From: Asticcacaulis excentricus CB 48
GTDB taxonomy: Bacteria; Pseudomonadota; Alphaproteobacteria; Caulobacterales; Caulobacteraceae
NCBI RefSeq assembly: GCF_000175215.2
Contig: NC_014816.1
Coordinates: 248,001 to 312,000, forward strand
Direction: 5' to 3'
DNA: 64,000 nucleotides
The position numbers and the translations under genes were made by a program. Under the pieces are notes generated by a model. The model saw nothing but the letters and a program-made list of their open reading frames with translations. It searched no databases and was not told the DNA's origin. How positions within the stretch are numbered: the stretch's first letter is position 1; every line of letters begins with the position of its first letter. This document shows positions 25,850-36,022 of this stretch, one piece after another.

Positions 25850-27229
25850 ATGTCCATATCGAGCGCCATGTTGTCCGGGGTGTCTGCGCTGAGTGCCAAT
25901 TCGACGGCGCTAGCGGCCATTTCTAACAATATCGCCAATGTCAATACGACAGCCTATAAGTCCGTCTCAACAAGCTTTGCAGCCAACGTAAGCAGTTCGG
26001 GGAGCAGTACCTATTCGAGCGGCGGGGTGAGCGCTTCGACCGCTTTATCCATCACGGAGGCCGGGGCTTTGCAGACGACGACCTCATCGCTGGATCTGGC
26101 TATCGACGGATCCGGGTTTTTTGTAGTCAGTGAAGGGGCAGACGGATCGGGCGGTAGTTATTACACCCGCGATGGATCCTTCTCGGTCAATGACGAAGGG
26201 TACCTTGTCAATAGTTCCGGTTATTACCTCCAAGGCTGGCAGGCTGACAGTTCAGGAAACGTGACCGCCGCCTCTTCGGTGAGCGACCTGTCTGCCATCA
26301 AAATCCCGACCAGCAGCGACACGCCAACGGCGACCACCAGCATCAGCCTGGCGGCGAATCTCAATAGTGCAACCGAGGCCTATGCGGGCGAATATGATAT
26401 TTCCACCGGGCTTTCGATGGCCAACTATGATGAGGATGAAGAGACGGGCGTTGAGCCAGACTTTGAGATCGGCATATCCGTCTCGGATAGCCTAGGCAAG
26501 GAACATACCCTCACCTTGTCCGTTCTCAAAAGCGAAACCACGAATGAATGGACGGCCGAGTTGTGGTCAGACGATGTCACCGGAGGTTACGGTTCCGAGG
26601 GAAACATCATTAAGAGCGGGACGATCACCTTTAACGAAGACGGCACCCTCAATGAAGACAGTCTGGCGGCTTTTTTTGGTGCAGAAGACCTGTCGCAGAT
26701 CAAGATAGACATTGCCGCCTCGAGTGATGAAACGGGCGCTCTACGCTGGACATCGGAAACCGGCGCGGCCGCCCAAAGCCTAAGCCTCTCATTTGACGAT
26801 ACCCAGGGCGGTCTGACCCAGTACGCCACGACGTCGGAAGTAAAAAGCATTAAGGCCGACGGCACAGTTTTCAGCGACCTTAGCGACGTGACAATTGCAG
26901 ACGACGGAACGGTCAATGCCATCTACGAAGACGGCACATCCCGCGTTCTGGCTCAAATTCCGGTTGCGACTTTCGTCAACGCCAATGGCCTGACGGCAAA
27001 GTCGGGGAATGTCTATGCCTTATCCAGTGAGTCCGGCAGCTATACGTTACGCACGCCCGGTTCAGGTGGCGCCGGTCTTCTGGCGTCTTCGTCTCTGGAA
27101 GCCTCGACAGTCGATTTGTCGTCTGAATTCACCAGTCTGATCACTATTCAACGCGCCTATTCGGCGGCTTCAAAAATCATAACAACGTCTGACGAAATGA
27201 TGCAGACTGTTATCGAGTCAAAGAGATAG
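25850..27229 (+). CDS. flgE: flagellar hook protein FlgE-type (orphan copy)
   Basis: A 459-residue protein started at ATG 25850 behind GGAGGTG. The N-terminus has the rod/hook signature (SGVSALSANSTALAAISNNI, then NVNTTAYK), and the C-terminus has the matching coiled-coil motif (SLITIQRAYSAASKIITTSD, then EMMQT). The middle contains FlgE-type beta domains (SLGKEHTLTLSVLK and GLTQYATTSEVKSIKADG). Such proteins polymerise into the flagellar hook after export by the flagellar type III system. It is complete and looks functional, but it is not next to flgK, fliK or basal-body genes. It heads a plus-strand group with a sulfotransferase-like gene and a FlgD-type gene, and may be a specialised second hook. 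Confidence 0.88.
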   Translation: MSISSAMLSGVSALSANSTALAAISNNIANVNTTAYKSVSTSFAANVSSSGSSTYSSGGVSASTALSITEAGALQTTTSSLDLAIDGSGFFVVSEGADGSGGSYYTRDGSFSVNDEGYLVNSSGYYLQGWQADSSGNVTAASSVSDLSAIKIPTSSDTPTATTSISLAANLNSATEAYAGEYDISTGLSMANYDEDEETGVEPDFEIGISVSDSLGKEHTLTLSVLKSETTNEWTAELWSDDVTGGYGSEGNIIKSGTITFNEDGTLNEDSLAAFFGAEDLSQIKIDIAASSDETGALRWTSETGAAAQSLSLSFDDTQGGLTQYATTSEVKSIKADGTVFSDLSDVTIADDGTVNAIYEDGTSRVLAQIPVATFVNANGLTAKSGNVYALSSESGSYTLRTPGSGGAGLLASSSLEASTVDLSSEFTSLITIQRAYSAASKIITTSDEMMQTVIESKR

Positions 27230-27338
27230 TAAATTTTATTTCTAATAAGAAAGATTATATAAAAAACTTTTCAAATAAGAATTAAAATCGCCAAAAGTGG
27301 AACAAGTAATTCATTTATAATTCAAAGAAAGGAGATTA

Positions 27339-28283
<945 letters not shown>

Positions 28284-28290
28284 GGACATC

Positions 28291-28950
28291 ATGGTCACTT
28301 CAGTCAGTAGCTCAACCGCCTCAACCACCAGCTCCGCTTCATCCGCAGCGACAAGTTCACTTGGCACGACCTATGAAACCTTTCTCAGTCTTCTGACGGC
28401 GCAGTTAAAGAATCAGGACCCGTTAAGCCCAATGGACTCCACCGAATGGACGAGCCAGTTGGTGCAGTACTCGAGCGTAGAGCAACAGATAAAAACCAAC
28501 GACTATCTGTCCACTCTGGTCGCCCAGTCAGGGGGAAGCCTGTCGAGTGCCGTAAACTATATCGGAAAATCCATTACGGCCGACACTAACACAACCACGC
28601 TTTCCGGCGGAGTTGCCACTTGGGACTACACACTTGGCTCGGACGCTTCGTCAGTCACTGTTACGGTGACTGACTCAGATGGCAATATTGTGTACAAGGA
28701 CTCGTCGGCCGGGACGTCTGCTGGCAAGCACGAGTTTGGATGGGATGGCACGACATCGACGGGTGCCACAGCGGATGAAGGGCTGTATAATCTCACCATC
28801 GAGGCACTCGACGGTTCTGGCAACGCCATTAGCCACTCCGTCACGGTGACTGGGACAGTCACCTCTGTTTCGGAAGAAGAGGGGGAGGTTGTTCTTGGGG
28901 TTGGAACCAATAAGGTCGCTTTGTCCGATGTGACGTCGGTCGCGAGTTGA
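28291..28950 (+). CDS. flgD: flagellar hook-cap protein FlgD-type (orphan copy)
   Basis: A 219-residue protein, typical FlgD length. A Ser/Thr-rich N-terminus (residues 1-25) precedes the FlgD signature YETFLSLLTAQLKNQDPLSP and DSTEWTSQLVQYSSVEQQI. The rest is a FlgD-type beta domain (GKSITAD; WDGTTSTG-TADEGLYNL; EVVLGVGTNKVALSDV). It caps the growing hook so that FlgE subunits assemble. It starts 7 nt after the sulfotransferase-like stop with GAGG upstream, so the three plus-strand genes are probably one transcript. Its paired FlgE is one gene upstream. Confidence 0.87.
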   Translation: MVTSVSSSTASTTSSASSAATSSLGTTYETFLSLLTAQLKNQDPLSPMDSTEWTSQLVQYSSVEQQIKTNDYLSTLVAQSGGSLSSAVNYIGKSITADTNTTTLSGGVATWDYTLGSDASSVTVTVTDSDGNIVYKDSSAGTSAGKHEFGWDGTTSTGATADEGLYNLTIEALDGSGNAISHSVTVTGTVTSVSEEEGEVVLGVGTNKVALSDVTSVAS

Positions 28951-29096
28951 CTGTGTGCAGATCCTGGCCAGTATATTGCGAAACAGCCGCGAAATGATGT
29001 GAGTGAAGCGACGTTCTGGGCACTTATGCGGTGGCGCGCCTTGAGGCCGTCGCGCGTGTTTCGACGACTTGCGCGTATTGAACGAAAAGCAAGCCA

Positions 29097-29232
29097 TCAC
29101 CGCCGCGTCGTCAGAGGTGGGCAGCCACATCTGTCGGCATAGACCGCGCCCAGCGTCGTCTCCAGAAACGACCACCCCATTTTCGTGGCCAGGTTCACCA
29201 GCGCATGCGCAGGTTTAACGATCTGATCAAGA
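29097..29232 (-). pseudogene. IS5-type transposase N-terminal fragment, proximal half
   Basis: The minus strand reads VKPAHALVNLATKMGWSFLE followed by TTLGAVYADRCGCPPLTTRR and a stop. This matches the N-terminal pattern of one group of IS5-type transposases (LDQI-x-HPLVxLA-x-x-W-x-x-LE..GAVY-D-GPPLPTRL). The sequence is continuous with 32028-32058 on the far side of the IS66 element, which therefore inserted into it. Downstream (28951-29096) no clear continuation is visible. Confidence 0.55.
29225..29232. repeat. target-site duplication, left copy (IS66)
   Basis: GATCAAGA directly precedes the left inverted repeat and is repeated exactly at 32028-32035. Eight bp is the duplication length of the IS66 family. 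Confidence 0.93.
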
Positions 29233-29256
29233 GTAAGCGTTCGGCGAACTGATTTT
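29233..29256. repeat. IS66 left terminal inverted repeat
   Basis: Starts GTAAGCGTTCGGCGAAC and shares GTAAGCGT, CGG and the TTTT end with the right repeat at 32004-32027. Confidence 0.88.
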
Positions 29257-29581
29257 ACGGCTTCTCTTGGCTTTGGGCTTCGATTCGCGCCTGCTCTTTG
29301 GCCATTATGCGCTCGATAGCCTCTGGCTCTGAGTGATTTGCCACGAGGAAGCCGCGTAGCCCGCCGTCCCAGTTTCGGGCCTCCTCAAGCATTTCTTCGA
29401 TGCACTGGATGCCTCGGTCCGTAAAGCCGGTCGCACCATGTTCGGACCCGTCGTAAATATGGAGCATCTCGCCGTAGTCGATGTTGTCGGGATTGCACGC
29501 GATCTCTTCAATGAGTTCGATGTCCTCGTCGAGGAGGTCCGCGACGGCTTTGGTCGTAAAGACGCGAGTCGCGCGCGCCAT
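29255..29581 (-). CDS. IS66 passenger protein, unknown function
   Basis: A 108-residue acidic protein. I chose ATG 29581 (MARATRVFTTKAVADLLDED) because it overlaps the tnpC stop as TAATG, giving translational coupling; the frame is open 15 codons further upstream. It looks mostly helical, with several acidic patches and a central NIDYGEMLHIYDG motif. It lies fully inside the inverted repeats, ending just within the left one. It is not a standard tnpA, tnpB or tnpC product. I do not recognise its function; a regulatory, antitoxin-like or host-benefit role are all open. Confidence 0.7.
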   Translation of the reverse strand: MARATRVFTTKAVADLLDEDIELIEEIACNPDNIDYGEMLHIYDGSEHGATGFTDRGIQCIEEMLEEARNWDGGLRGFLVANHSEPEAIERIMAKEQARIEAQSQEKP

Positions 29582-31156
29582 TAAGCGGCCACCCCTGATG
29601 CTGGTTTTGCCGGTGCCATGACCCACGGCAGCAGTTCATGCAGCCGCTCTTCCGGATAGTTTCGGATCACCGTCAGAACGTGGGTGAAGTAGGTCTCGGG
29701 ATTGTGGCCGTGCATTTTGGCGGTCTCGATCAACGTCAGCACATTGGCGATACGCTCGCCCCCCTTGTCGGAGCCGGCGAAGAGCCAGTTCTTTTTTCCG
29801 ATTCCAATCGGGCGGATGGCCCTCTCAGCTATATTGTTATCGATCTCGACACGCCCATCGTCGATGTAGACACTCAACGCCTCCCATCGCGATAAGGCAT
29901 AGCGCATGGCCTCCGCCAGCTTCTGCTTCTGCGGGACGGTCGGCAGCATCGCCCTCGATCCAGGCCTTGAGACTATCCAGCAACGGCCGGGCATGCTGCT
30001 GGCGTAAGGCGCGCCGTTCGTCGGCTGTCATGCCATGGATGCGCGCCTCGACTGTCCGTAAAGCGCGCCGATACGGCTCAGGGCTTCCTCGGGCCACAGG
30101 CGAGGCTTTGAGCTTGATGACGTCATGGAACTTGCGCCGCACGTGCGCCATACACGCTGCCTCGGTAATCTTGTTGCCATAGAGCTTTTTATAGCCGCCA
30201 TAGCCGTCGGCATGCATCACGCCGCTGAAGTCGGCCAGATGCGCCTCAGGGTGGATACCCTTGCGATCGGCACTGTAATAGTAGGCAACAGCCTTTGGCC
30301 GGTCGTCCTTGTAGCCGCTGCCGTCGAAGACATAGGCCCAGAGCCTCCCGGTTGCTGTCGTTCCTCGCCCAGGATCAAGAACATCCACTGGGGTGTCGTC
30401 TGTGTGGATCCGGTCGGTTCCGACGACATAGGCTTTTACCAACATCACTAACGGCTCGATCAGAAGCGATACTCGCCCCACCCAGTCGGCCATGACGGAT
30501 CGGGATATATCAATACCCATCCGCTCGTACATTTCCGACAGGCGGTAGAGCGGGATATGATCATCGAACTTCGCGACCATGATGTGGGCCAGCAGGCTTG
30601 GACCGGGCTTACCCCTGGTGATCGGAAGCTTAGGCATCTCGCCCGCCACCGTGGTGTCGCAGTCCTTGCAGATCAGGCGCTTTTCGATATGACGCACGAC
30701 CTTCACCGAGGCCGGAACATGCTCCATGACCTCGACGACCTTATCCGCCGCCTTAAGGAATGACGTGCTGCCACGAGGTCGGACAGTCGCACGGCGCCTC
30801 ATAGACCTTGTCTTCACGCGGAAGATTGTCGGGCAACGGTTTGCGCTTCGGGTGCGCCTTTTCATCTTCCGCCTCCGGCAACGCGTCCTTGCCCGAACGC
30901 GCCTCAGCCTCGGCACGCGTCGCCTCGATCTCCTCGAGCATCAGCTCGTATTGCTCGATTTTACGCTCGACCTTTTCGGACGATGCCCCGTGATCGCGAT
31001 GACGCAGCAGCTCTAATTGTCCGCGAAGCAGGGTGATGATGGCGTCCGCTTGGCAACCTCGGCTTCGAGCGCAATGCGATTTTTGTCCAGTTGCAGGGCC
31101 TGCTCAGCCACGAGCGCGCGCAGGGCGGCAAGCTCATCAGAGGCGTTGGCAGACAT
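29581..31156 (-). pseudogene. tnpC: IS66 transposase TnpC, three frameshifts
   Basis: The family product of about 525 residues is spread over four frames. It starts MSANASDELAALRALVAEQA at 31156. A one-base loss near 31050 (AAGCGGAC where AAGGCGGAC is expected) shifts frame. A two-base loss near 30765-30770 in the zinc-finger region (CDCPT where CDCPTCGGS is expected) shifts again. One extra G near 29950 moves it to the final frame (AMLPTVPQKQKLAEAMRYAL, ending VMAPAKPASGVAA). DDE-type motifs remain visible (HTDDTPVDVL, MHADGYGGYKKLY, ERAIRPIGIGKKNW). All three changes are in GC-rich runs, so sequence error is possible. Confidence 0.88.
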
Positions 31157-31238
31157 GATTTCCATGCCCGTAACACTAGCCGATTTACGAGCTAAACGCT
31201 AATGATTTCCGGCCAAACTCCCTTATAAAATAAGCGTT

Positions 31239-31586
31239 TCAGCCGCTTCGCAAAGGCGCTGACGTCCACGCTGGGCGACGCCAGTCTATGGCCTCAACGA
31301 GCATCGCCAACTGACCCGCCGTCAGATGCGCAACACCGTCCTTCGCCGTCGGCCAGGGAAAATATCCGCGCTCCAGGACCTTGTAATAAAGGCAAAAGCC
31401 CTGGGTATCCCACCACAGCAATTTAATCCGGTCAGCCCGCTTTCCCCGGAAGCCAAAGATCGCGCCCGATCCCGGATCCTGTTTGATCACGTCACGCGCC
31501 AACGTCGCCAAGCCGTCGATCCCGCGGCGCATATCCGTCACCCCACAAGCCAGGTAGACCTTCACATTCCCCGACGGCCCGATCAT
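31239..31586 (-). CDS. tnpB: IS66 TnpB accessory protein
   Basis: About 115 residues from ATG 31586 (MIGPSGNVKVYLACGVTDMR), overlapping the tnpA stop as ATGA; an in-frame ATG five codons upstream is an alternative. It shows the TnpB core: CGVTDMRRGIDGLATL, FGFRGKRADRIKLLWWDTQG, FCLYYKVLERGYFPWP and a C-terminal EAIDWRRP. TnpB is needed with TnpA and TnpC for IS66 transposition, although its biochemical role is not settled. Intact and of normal length. Confidence 0.93.
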   Translation of the reverse strand: MIGPSGNVKVYLACGVTDMRRGIDGLATLARDVIKQDPGSGAIFGFRGKRADRIKLLWWDTQGFCLYYKVLERGYFPWPTAKDGVAHLTAGQLAMLVEAIDWRRPAWTSAPLRSG

Positions 31587-31939
31587 GACGCTTCCACGCA
31601 CGCGATCAATGACGACAAAAGCCCTCGATCCAGATCCGCCGGCACCTTCAGGCTGCGACCGCCGCGCACCAAGATCTCAACGATCACCGCAAATCCAGAA
31701 CCAGGACCTTCAGCCCCAGGTAACGACGCGCTAACAGACACCGGCACAAACACCGGCCCCTCTGCCGCCTGCAGCTGGCGACGCCACTGATAGATCTGCT
31801 GGGGACGCACATCGTGGCGACGTGCAACGTGCGAGACTATCGCTCCCGGCACTGACGCCTCTCGCAAAATCAACGCTTTCTCTTCGCGAGACCGGCGCCG
31901 ATAGCGCTCAACCCCGCTGATAACCTCATACCGACCCAT
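31583..31939 (-). CDS. tnpA: IS66 TnpA accessory protein
   Basis: 118 residues from ATG 31939 (MGRYEVISGVERYRRRSREE), the usual start context of this family; the frame extends 22 codons upstream to 32005, almost to the terminal repeat. An N-terminal helix-turn-helix (EEKALILREASVPGAIVSHV, RRHDVRPQQIYQWRRQL) is followed by a variable linker and a C-terminal segment VIVEILVRGGRSLKVPADLD. It binds DNA in the IS66 transposition complex. It overlaps tnpB by 4 nt. Confidence 0.9.
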   Translation of the reverse strand: MGRYEVISGVERYRRRSREEKALILREASVPGAIVSHVARRHDVRPQQIYQWRRQLQAAEGPVFVPVSVSASLPGAEGPGSGFAVIVEILVRGGRSLKVPADLDRGLLSSLIACVEAS

Positions 31940-32003
31940 GCCGAATGTTCCGTCACAAATGAATAACTTCTGACGGAAGTTTCGCTCACTCAGCCCCTTC
32001 AGC

Positions 32004-32027
32004 AAAACGCGGTGCCCGGACGCTTAC
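32004..32027. repeat. IS66 right terminal inverted repeat
   Basis: Read on the minus strand it starts GTAAGCGTCCGGGCACC, matching the left end at GTAAGCGT and further positions. Confidence 0.88.
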
Positions 32028-32035
32028 GATCAAGA
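32028..32035. repeat. target-site duplication, right copy (IS66)
   Basis: GATCAAGA, identical to 29225-29232. Confidence 0.93.
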
Positions 32036-32058
32036 CGAGACTGAAAGCTGGCCTTTTG
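32028..32058 (-). pseudogene. IS5-type transposase N-terminal fragment, distal half
   Basis: On the minus strand it reads QKASFQSRLD directly before the target duplication. Joined across the IS66 insertion it gives QKASFQSRLDQIVKPAHALV, the opening of an IS5-type transposase. The codon before Q is a stop, so the original start is lost. Confidence 0.5.
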
Positions 32059-32705
32059 TCACGTCTGACGACGTTTCCCAGGTGCAAAAGCCACTCTCCA
32101 GAGCGGTTGCAAAGACGAGGGACTCGCGTCTGAAGATTCGCGTCAATTGTAAGAATTCCAGATAAATGACCGCCCCTTCTAACAGAGGCCTTCACTAAAC
32201 TCCTGGAAGTACAGCCCCAGTATCAATCACTTTGGCGGGTTTCGCGGTCGACGAATTGGGCATCCACTGACTGAGGAGGCCATTTGCTGTGAAAGCCATA
32301 ACCCGATGGCTTCGCAATTGCGCTTCTCTGCAGAGAAGAACGTGCATTTTGTGTATAGAAAGATGTATCAATTTGAAATAAATTGAATATAAATGCGCCA
32401 TAAAATTAGTGGCGTGTATATAAAAATGTCTTTATTTGTAATTTTCATTTCATCAATTACGCAAACCGTAGCAATTTTAACTCAGGAACTTTGGTAAAAA
32501 AGTTCAGAAGTCTATTTATTGTATCAAATAGAATGATGGCGCGCTTATAGTTCGGAACAAAGACGACCTGTTCTCATCGCCGCCGCCAGCAGTCCGAGTT
32601 TACTCGCATCCCTGATCAATGTGGCCGACCTGAGAACGAACATCGGCTTGGACGCAAGACAGTGCCACGCGTTTGCGTAGCGAGAAAAAAGAAATGGGAG
32701 TTAAG
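32059..32705. other. non-coding region before the TonB receptor gene
   Basis: About 650 nt without a convincing gene. The first 280 nt have ordinary GC and no recognisable protein in any frame. From about 32330 to 32560 the sequence is very AT-rich and probably holds the TonB-receptor promoter, but I cannot single out -35/-10 elements. The short frames here lack any conserved pattern. Confidence 0.5.
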
Positions 32706-35700
32706 ATGAAAGCTTTTCAACACAGAGCCCCTCTGTATCTGAAATCGGCCGTATCTACGGTAGCGCTCGCCAGCTTGGTCTGGGGGACTTGCCATTCCGC
32801 AATGGCTCAAGAAGCCGCAACGGGCTCGGACACCGGTGCGAGCAGCGAAGCCAAGGAGATTGTTGTTGTTGGTGTCAGAAAATCGCTTCAGTCTGCCCAA
32901 CAGATCAAAAAAAATGCGGATACGGTTGTCGATTCAATTACCGCCAATGATATCGGTTCTTTTCCTGATAAATCCGTCGCTGAGGCGTTGCAGCGTGTGG
33001 CCGGAATTACTGTAAATCGGTTTGCGGCTACAGGTGATACCGCTCACTTTTCGGCGGAACCCTCGGGCGTCATAGTCCGTGGCCTCCAACAGGTTCGCTC
33101 AGAATTCAACGGTCGCGATATCTTCTCTGCAGACTCAAACCGCGGCCTGAGTTGGTCGGACGTCTCCCCAGAGCTTATGGGGGGCATTGATGTCTATAAG
33201 AACCAGACCGCTGATCTGATCGAGGGGGGTATCGCAGGTACAGTTTCGCTGCGTACCCGGCTGCCCTTTGATCAGAAGGGGCGCCTCCTCGCGGCTACGG
33301 CCGAGTACACCTACGGCGATCTGGCGAAGACGGGCACTGAGGGAGTTTCCGGTATTTTCTCTGACCGCTGGGATGTTGGTTCAGGTGAATTCGGCATTAT
33401 GCTGAATGTCGCCCATTCAGAGGTGGTCACAAACTCCCAAGGCATCAAATACGGTCGGATTGGCAAGGTGTCTAATGCCTCAAATTGGGGCAGCTCTGAT
33501 ACCTTGTATATCCCCTCATCGATTGCCGTTAGCGACAATACATATAATCGGGTGCGCGATGGAGGTTCATTTGCTGTTCAATGGCAGAACAATGAACACA
33601 CAATGCTGGCCACCTTCCAGTATAATCTTTCGCGAAAGCACGAGACCTGGGAAGAGTATGTGATGACCGCCTCGTCGGGCGTCAGCACGTATGGTAAAGA
33701 CTACGACTACGTCTCGACGGATGCCAGTGAGGTTCAGTGTCTGCAAGGAACCACCTGCACGTTTGACGACAGCGGATTTCTGTCGTCTGGAACTCTTGTC
33801 TCAGGGACGGTCTGGAAGGGCTCCGTGTCCAAAGCGGACGGTAGCGACCTTTTTAGCTACGACTGGAGCGGCGCTGGACAACTTGGCACCGACTTCACCA
33901 CAACCTCGCGGTATAGTGATAGTGTCAACGAGACGCAGGATGCATCGTTCAACTTCAAATGGGAACCCACAAGTCAGTTAAAGCTCAATTTTGACCTCCA
34001 GTACATCAAGGCTACGCAGACCAATTACGACATTACGGCAGACCTGGCGACCTATGCCAACGCAACCTGGGACCTGACGGGGGATATTCCGCACTTTAAT
34101 GTAAGCAGTCCCACAAACATCAACGTAACCTCAGGGGGTATAACCGATCCATCCAACTATCGTCTCAACGATCTGATGGACCACATCACAGACAGTGACG
34201 GTAAAGAATTAGCCGTGCGCGCCGATGCGGAATACGTTTTTGACTCGCCCTGGCTGCGTAGCCTGAAATTCGGCGCCCGCTACGCGGATCGTGAGCAAAC
34301 CGTCCGGTGGACCACCTACAACTGGAAAAGCGTTGTGAATTCCTGGAGCAGCTACAGCGCGGATGACTATTTCATCACGGGTAGCACCTTCCCGGATTCC
34401 AAGGCCTACGCGACCAAGGCCTTTGATAGCGAGTTTTTTGGCGGCGGTATCACGAACGCGTCCTCTGCGGTTTTCTTCAACATGGATTATCTGAAGAACC
34501 AATCGCTTATGGCGGAGATGTTCGGCAAGGACAGTTATAACCCAGGGGGATCAAATGCCTGGGAATCGGTATGTGATCGGGATGATCTGGTAGAGGGCTG
34601 CTTTAAAGCTGCAGAAATCGCCCGTGTCTCGGAGACGACGAAAGCCCTTTACGCCGTCGTGAAGTTTGGCGGAAATGATGCGACCATTTTCAACGGCATC
34701 ACCGTCAGTGGCAATCTGGGCTTGCGCTACGTTGAGACCCATAACCGCAGTTCGGGTGGCGTAAACTATAGCAGTGGTGTGTCATATTCCACTTCGGCGA
34801 CCGAAACACTGGCAGATGGCACAGTGATACCGAGCGTGACCTATTATATCAGTTCGGACGACCGGCTGTTTATGACTTCAAGTGATGAGATTTACACCGC
34901 CTCTACAACTCATCACAATCTCCTTCCAAGCTTCAATGTTCGTTTTGGCCTGACAGATGAATGGTTTGTGCGCTTTGCGGCCTCTAAGGCTTTGTCGCGC
35001 CCGGATATCGGCAACCTAAAATACTACAAAACCGTCAGTGTAACGACTCCCACGTCGAGCGAGCTTAGCTGTGGATCGGGTTTCACCTGCGACGCCAACG
35101 GTCAAATTGTCAGTACGAATCTTACCTACACAGCTCAGGCAAACAATCCATTCCTGAAACCGATGACAGCGGATCAGTTAGATTTGACAATGGAGAATTA
35201 TTTTTCAAGCACAGGATCGTTTACATTTAATCTATTCTATAAGAAATTTAATGATTACATACAGTATGGAAAGTGGTATCAAAACTTCACAAATAATGGC
35301 GTTACGCGATCGGTGGAGGTAAGCGGCCCTGTCAACGGCGATGGTGCCTCGATTAAAGGTTTCGAAGTCGCTTACCAGCGCTTCTTTGACTTCCTTCCGG
35401 CGCCCTTCAATGGCCTTGGCATCCAGGCCAACTACACGCACATCAAGAATTCCGGAATAACCAGCACGGGCGTTGCTGTAAACTCCGGCGACGGGTCGTC
35501 GGGCCAGTCTGGTGGTGGCACGACAAAAAGCGCCAATACCTTCAATGACCTCCCTCTTGAGGGCATGTCTGATGACACCGTCAATCTTGTCGGTATGTAC
35601 GAAAGGGGAAAATGGTCGGCCCGTGTCGCCTATAACTGGCGCTCGAAATACCTTGTGACGGCGCAAGACTGCTGCGTTGCCTATCCGGTCTGGCAGCGCG

Positions 35701-35915
35701 CAGCAGGTTACCTCGATGCGAGATTGGCCTACCGCATCAATGCGAATGTCGAACTGTCAGTTGAGGGCACAAACCTGCTCAATACCCGAACCGAACTTAT
35801 GCAACAGGTCGAAGGCGCCACCGATTCCAACCCAGACACGGAACGCAAACTGGTTGATTATGCCTGGTACCAAAATGACCGGCGACTGCAAGCGACCATT
35901 CGTATGAAGTTCTAG
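32706..35915 (+). CDS. TonB-dependent receptor
   Basis: About 1,069 residues. I chose ATG 32706 because GGGAG lies 5 nt upstream; two upstream in-frame ATGs would lengthen the leader. A signal peptide ends near SAMAQ. The plug domain follows (EIVVVGVRKSLQSAQQIKKN; SFPDKSVAEALQRVAGI; VIVRGLQQVRSEFNGRD; GGIAGTVSLRTR). A long beta-barrel ends in the outer-membrane signature ...TIRMKF with a terminal Phe. The style is that of the Xanthomonas/Caulobacter TonB receptor group, often used for plant-derived carbohydrates. No substrate genes are adjacent, so the ligand is unknown. A strong terminator follows. Confidence 0.94.
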   Translation: MKAFQHRAPLYLKSAVSTVALASLVWGTCHSAMAQEAATGSDTGASSEAKEIVVVGVRKSLQSAQQIKKNADTVVDSITANDIGSFPDKSVAEALQRVAGITVNRFAATGDTAHFSAEPSGVIVRGLQQVRSEFNGRDIFSADSNRGLSWSDVSPELMGGIDVYKNQTADLIEGGIAGTVSLRTRLPFDQKGRLLAATAEYTYGDLAKTGTEGVSGIFSDRWDVGSGEFGIMLNVAHSEVVTNSQGIKYGRIGKVSNASNWGSSDTLYIPSSIAVSDNTYNRVRDGGSFAVQWQNNEHTMLATFQYNLSRKHETWEEYVMTASSGVSTYGKDYDYVSTDASEVQCLQGTTCTFDDSGFLSSGTLVSGTVWKGSVSKADGSDLFSYDWSGAGQLGTDFTTTSRYSDSVNETQDASFNFKWEPTSQLKLNFDLQYIKATQTNYDITADLATYANATWDLTGDIPHFNVSSPTNINVTSGGITDPSNYRLNDLMDHITDSDGKELAVRADAEYVFDSPWLRSLKFGARYADREQTVRWTTYNWKSVVNSWSSYSADDYFITGSTFPDSKAYATKAFDSEFFGGGITNASSAVFFNMDYLKNQSLMAEMFGKDSYNPGGSNAWESVCDRDDLVEGCFKAAEIARVSETTKALYAVVKFGGNDATIFNGITVSGNLGLRYVETHNRSSGGVNYSSGVSYSTSATETLADGTVIPSVTYYISSDDRLFMTSSDEIYTASTTHHNLLPSFNVRFGLTDEWFVRFAASKALSRPDIGNLKYYKTVSVTTPTSSELSCGSGFTCDANGQIVSTNLTYTAQANNPFLKPMTADQLDLTMENYFSSTGSFTFNLFYKKFNDYIQYGKWYQNFTNNGVTRSVEVSGPVNGDGASIKGFEVAYQRFFDFLPAPFNGLGIQANYTHIKNSGITSTGVAVNSGDGSSGQSGGGTTKSANTFNDLPLEGMSDDTVNLVGMYERGKWSARVAYNWRSKYLVTAQDCCVAYPVWQRAAGYLDARLAYRINANVELSVEGTNLLNTRTELMQQVEGATDSNPDTERKLVDYAWYQNDRRLQATIRMKF

Positions 35916-35979
35916 ATGGAGTAAGAATTGGTTCGCCACTGGGCGGCGAATGTGAGAGCGTTCAGACGCGATCAGGAAA

Positions 35980-36022
35980 CCAGTAAGTGCCACCTATCTC
36001 GATGGCACTTACTGGGTTTTTT
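35980..36022 (+). terminator. Rho-independent terminator after the TonB receptor gene
   Basis: A perfect 13-bp stem, CCAGTAAGTGCCA (35980-35992) with TGGCACTTACTGG (36003-36015), and a T run after it. The next 298 nt up to xerC hold no gene that I can support. Confidence 0.93.

Larger units (their letters stand above)
29233..32027 (-). mobile_element. IS66-family insertion sequence with passenger gene (2,795 bp)
   Basis: The element is bounded by imperfect inverted repeats that both begin GTAAGCGT (29233 inwards; 32027 inwards on the other strand) with about 17 of the first 24 bases matching, flanked by perfect 8-bp direct repeats GATCAAGA. Inside, on the minus strand in order, are tnpA, tnpB, a frameshifted tnpC and a 108-residue passenger ORF. 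The perfect target duplication implies a fairly recent insertion. Because tnpC is broken as read, this copy should not transpose on its own unless the frameshifts are sequence errors. Confidence 0.93.
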
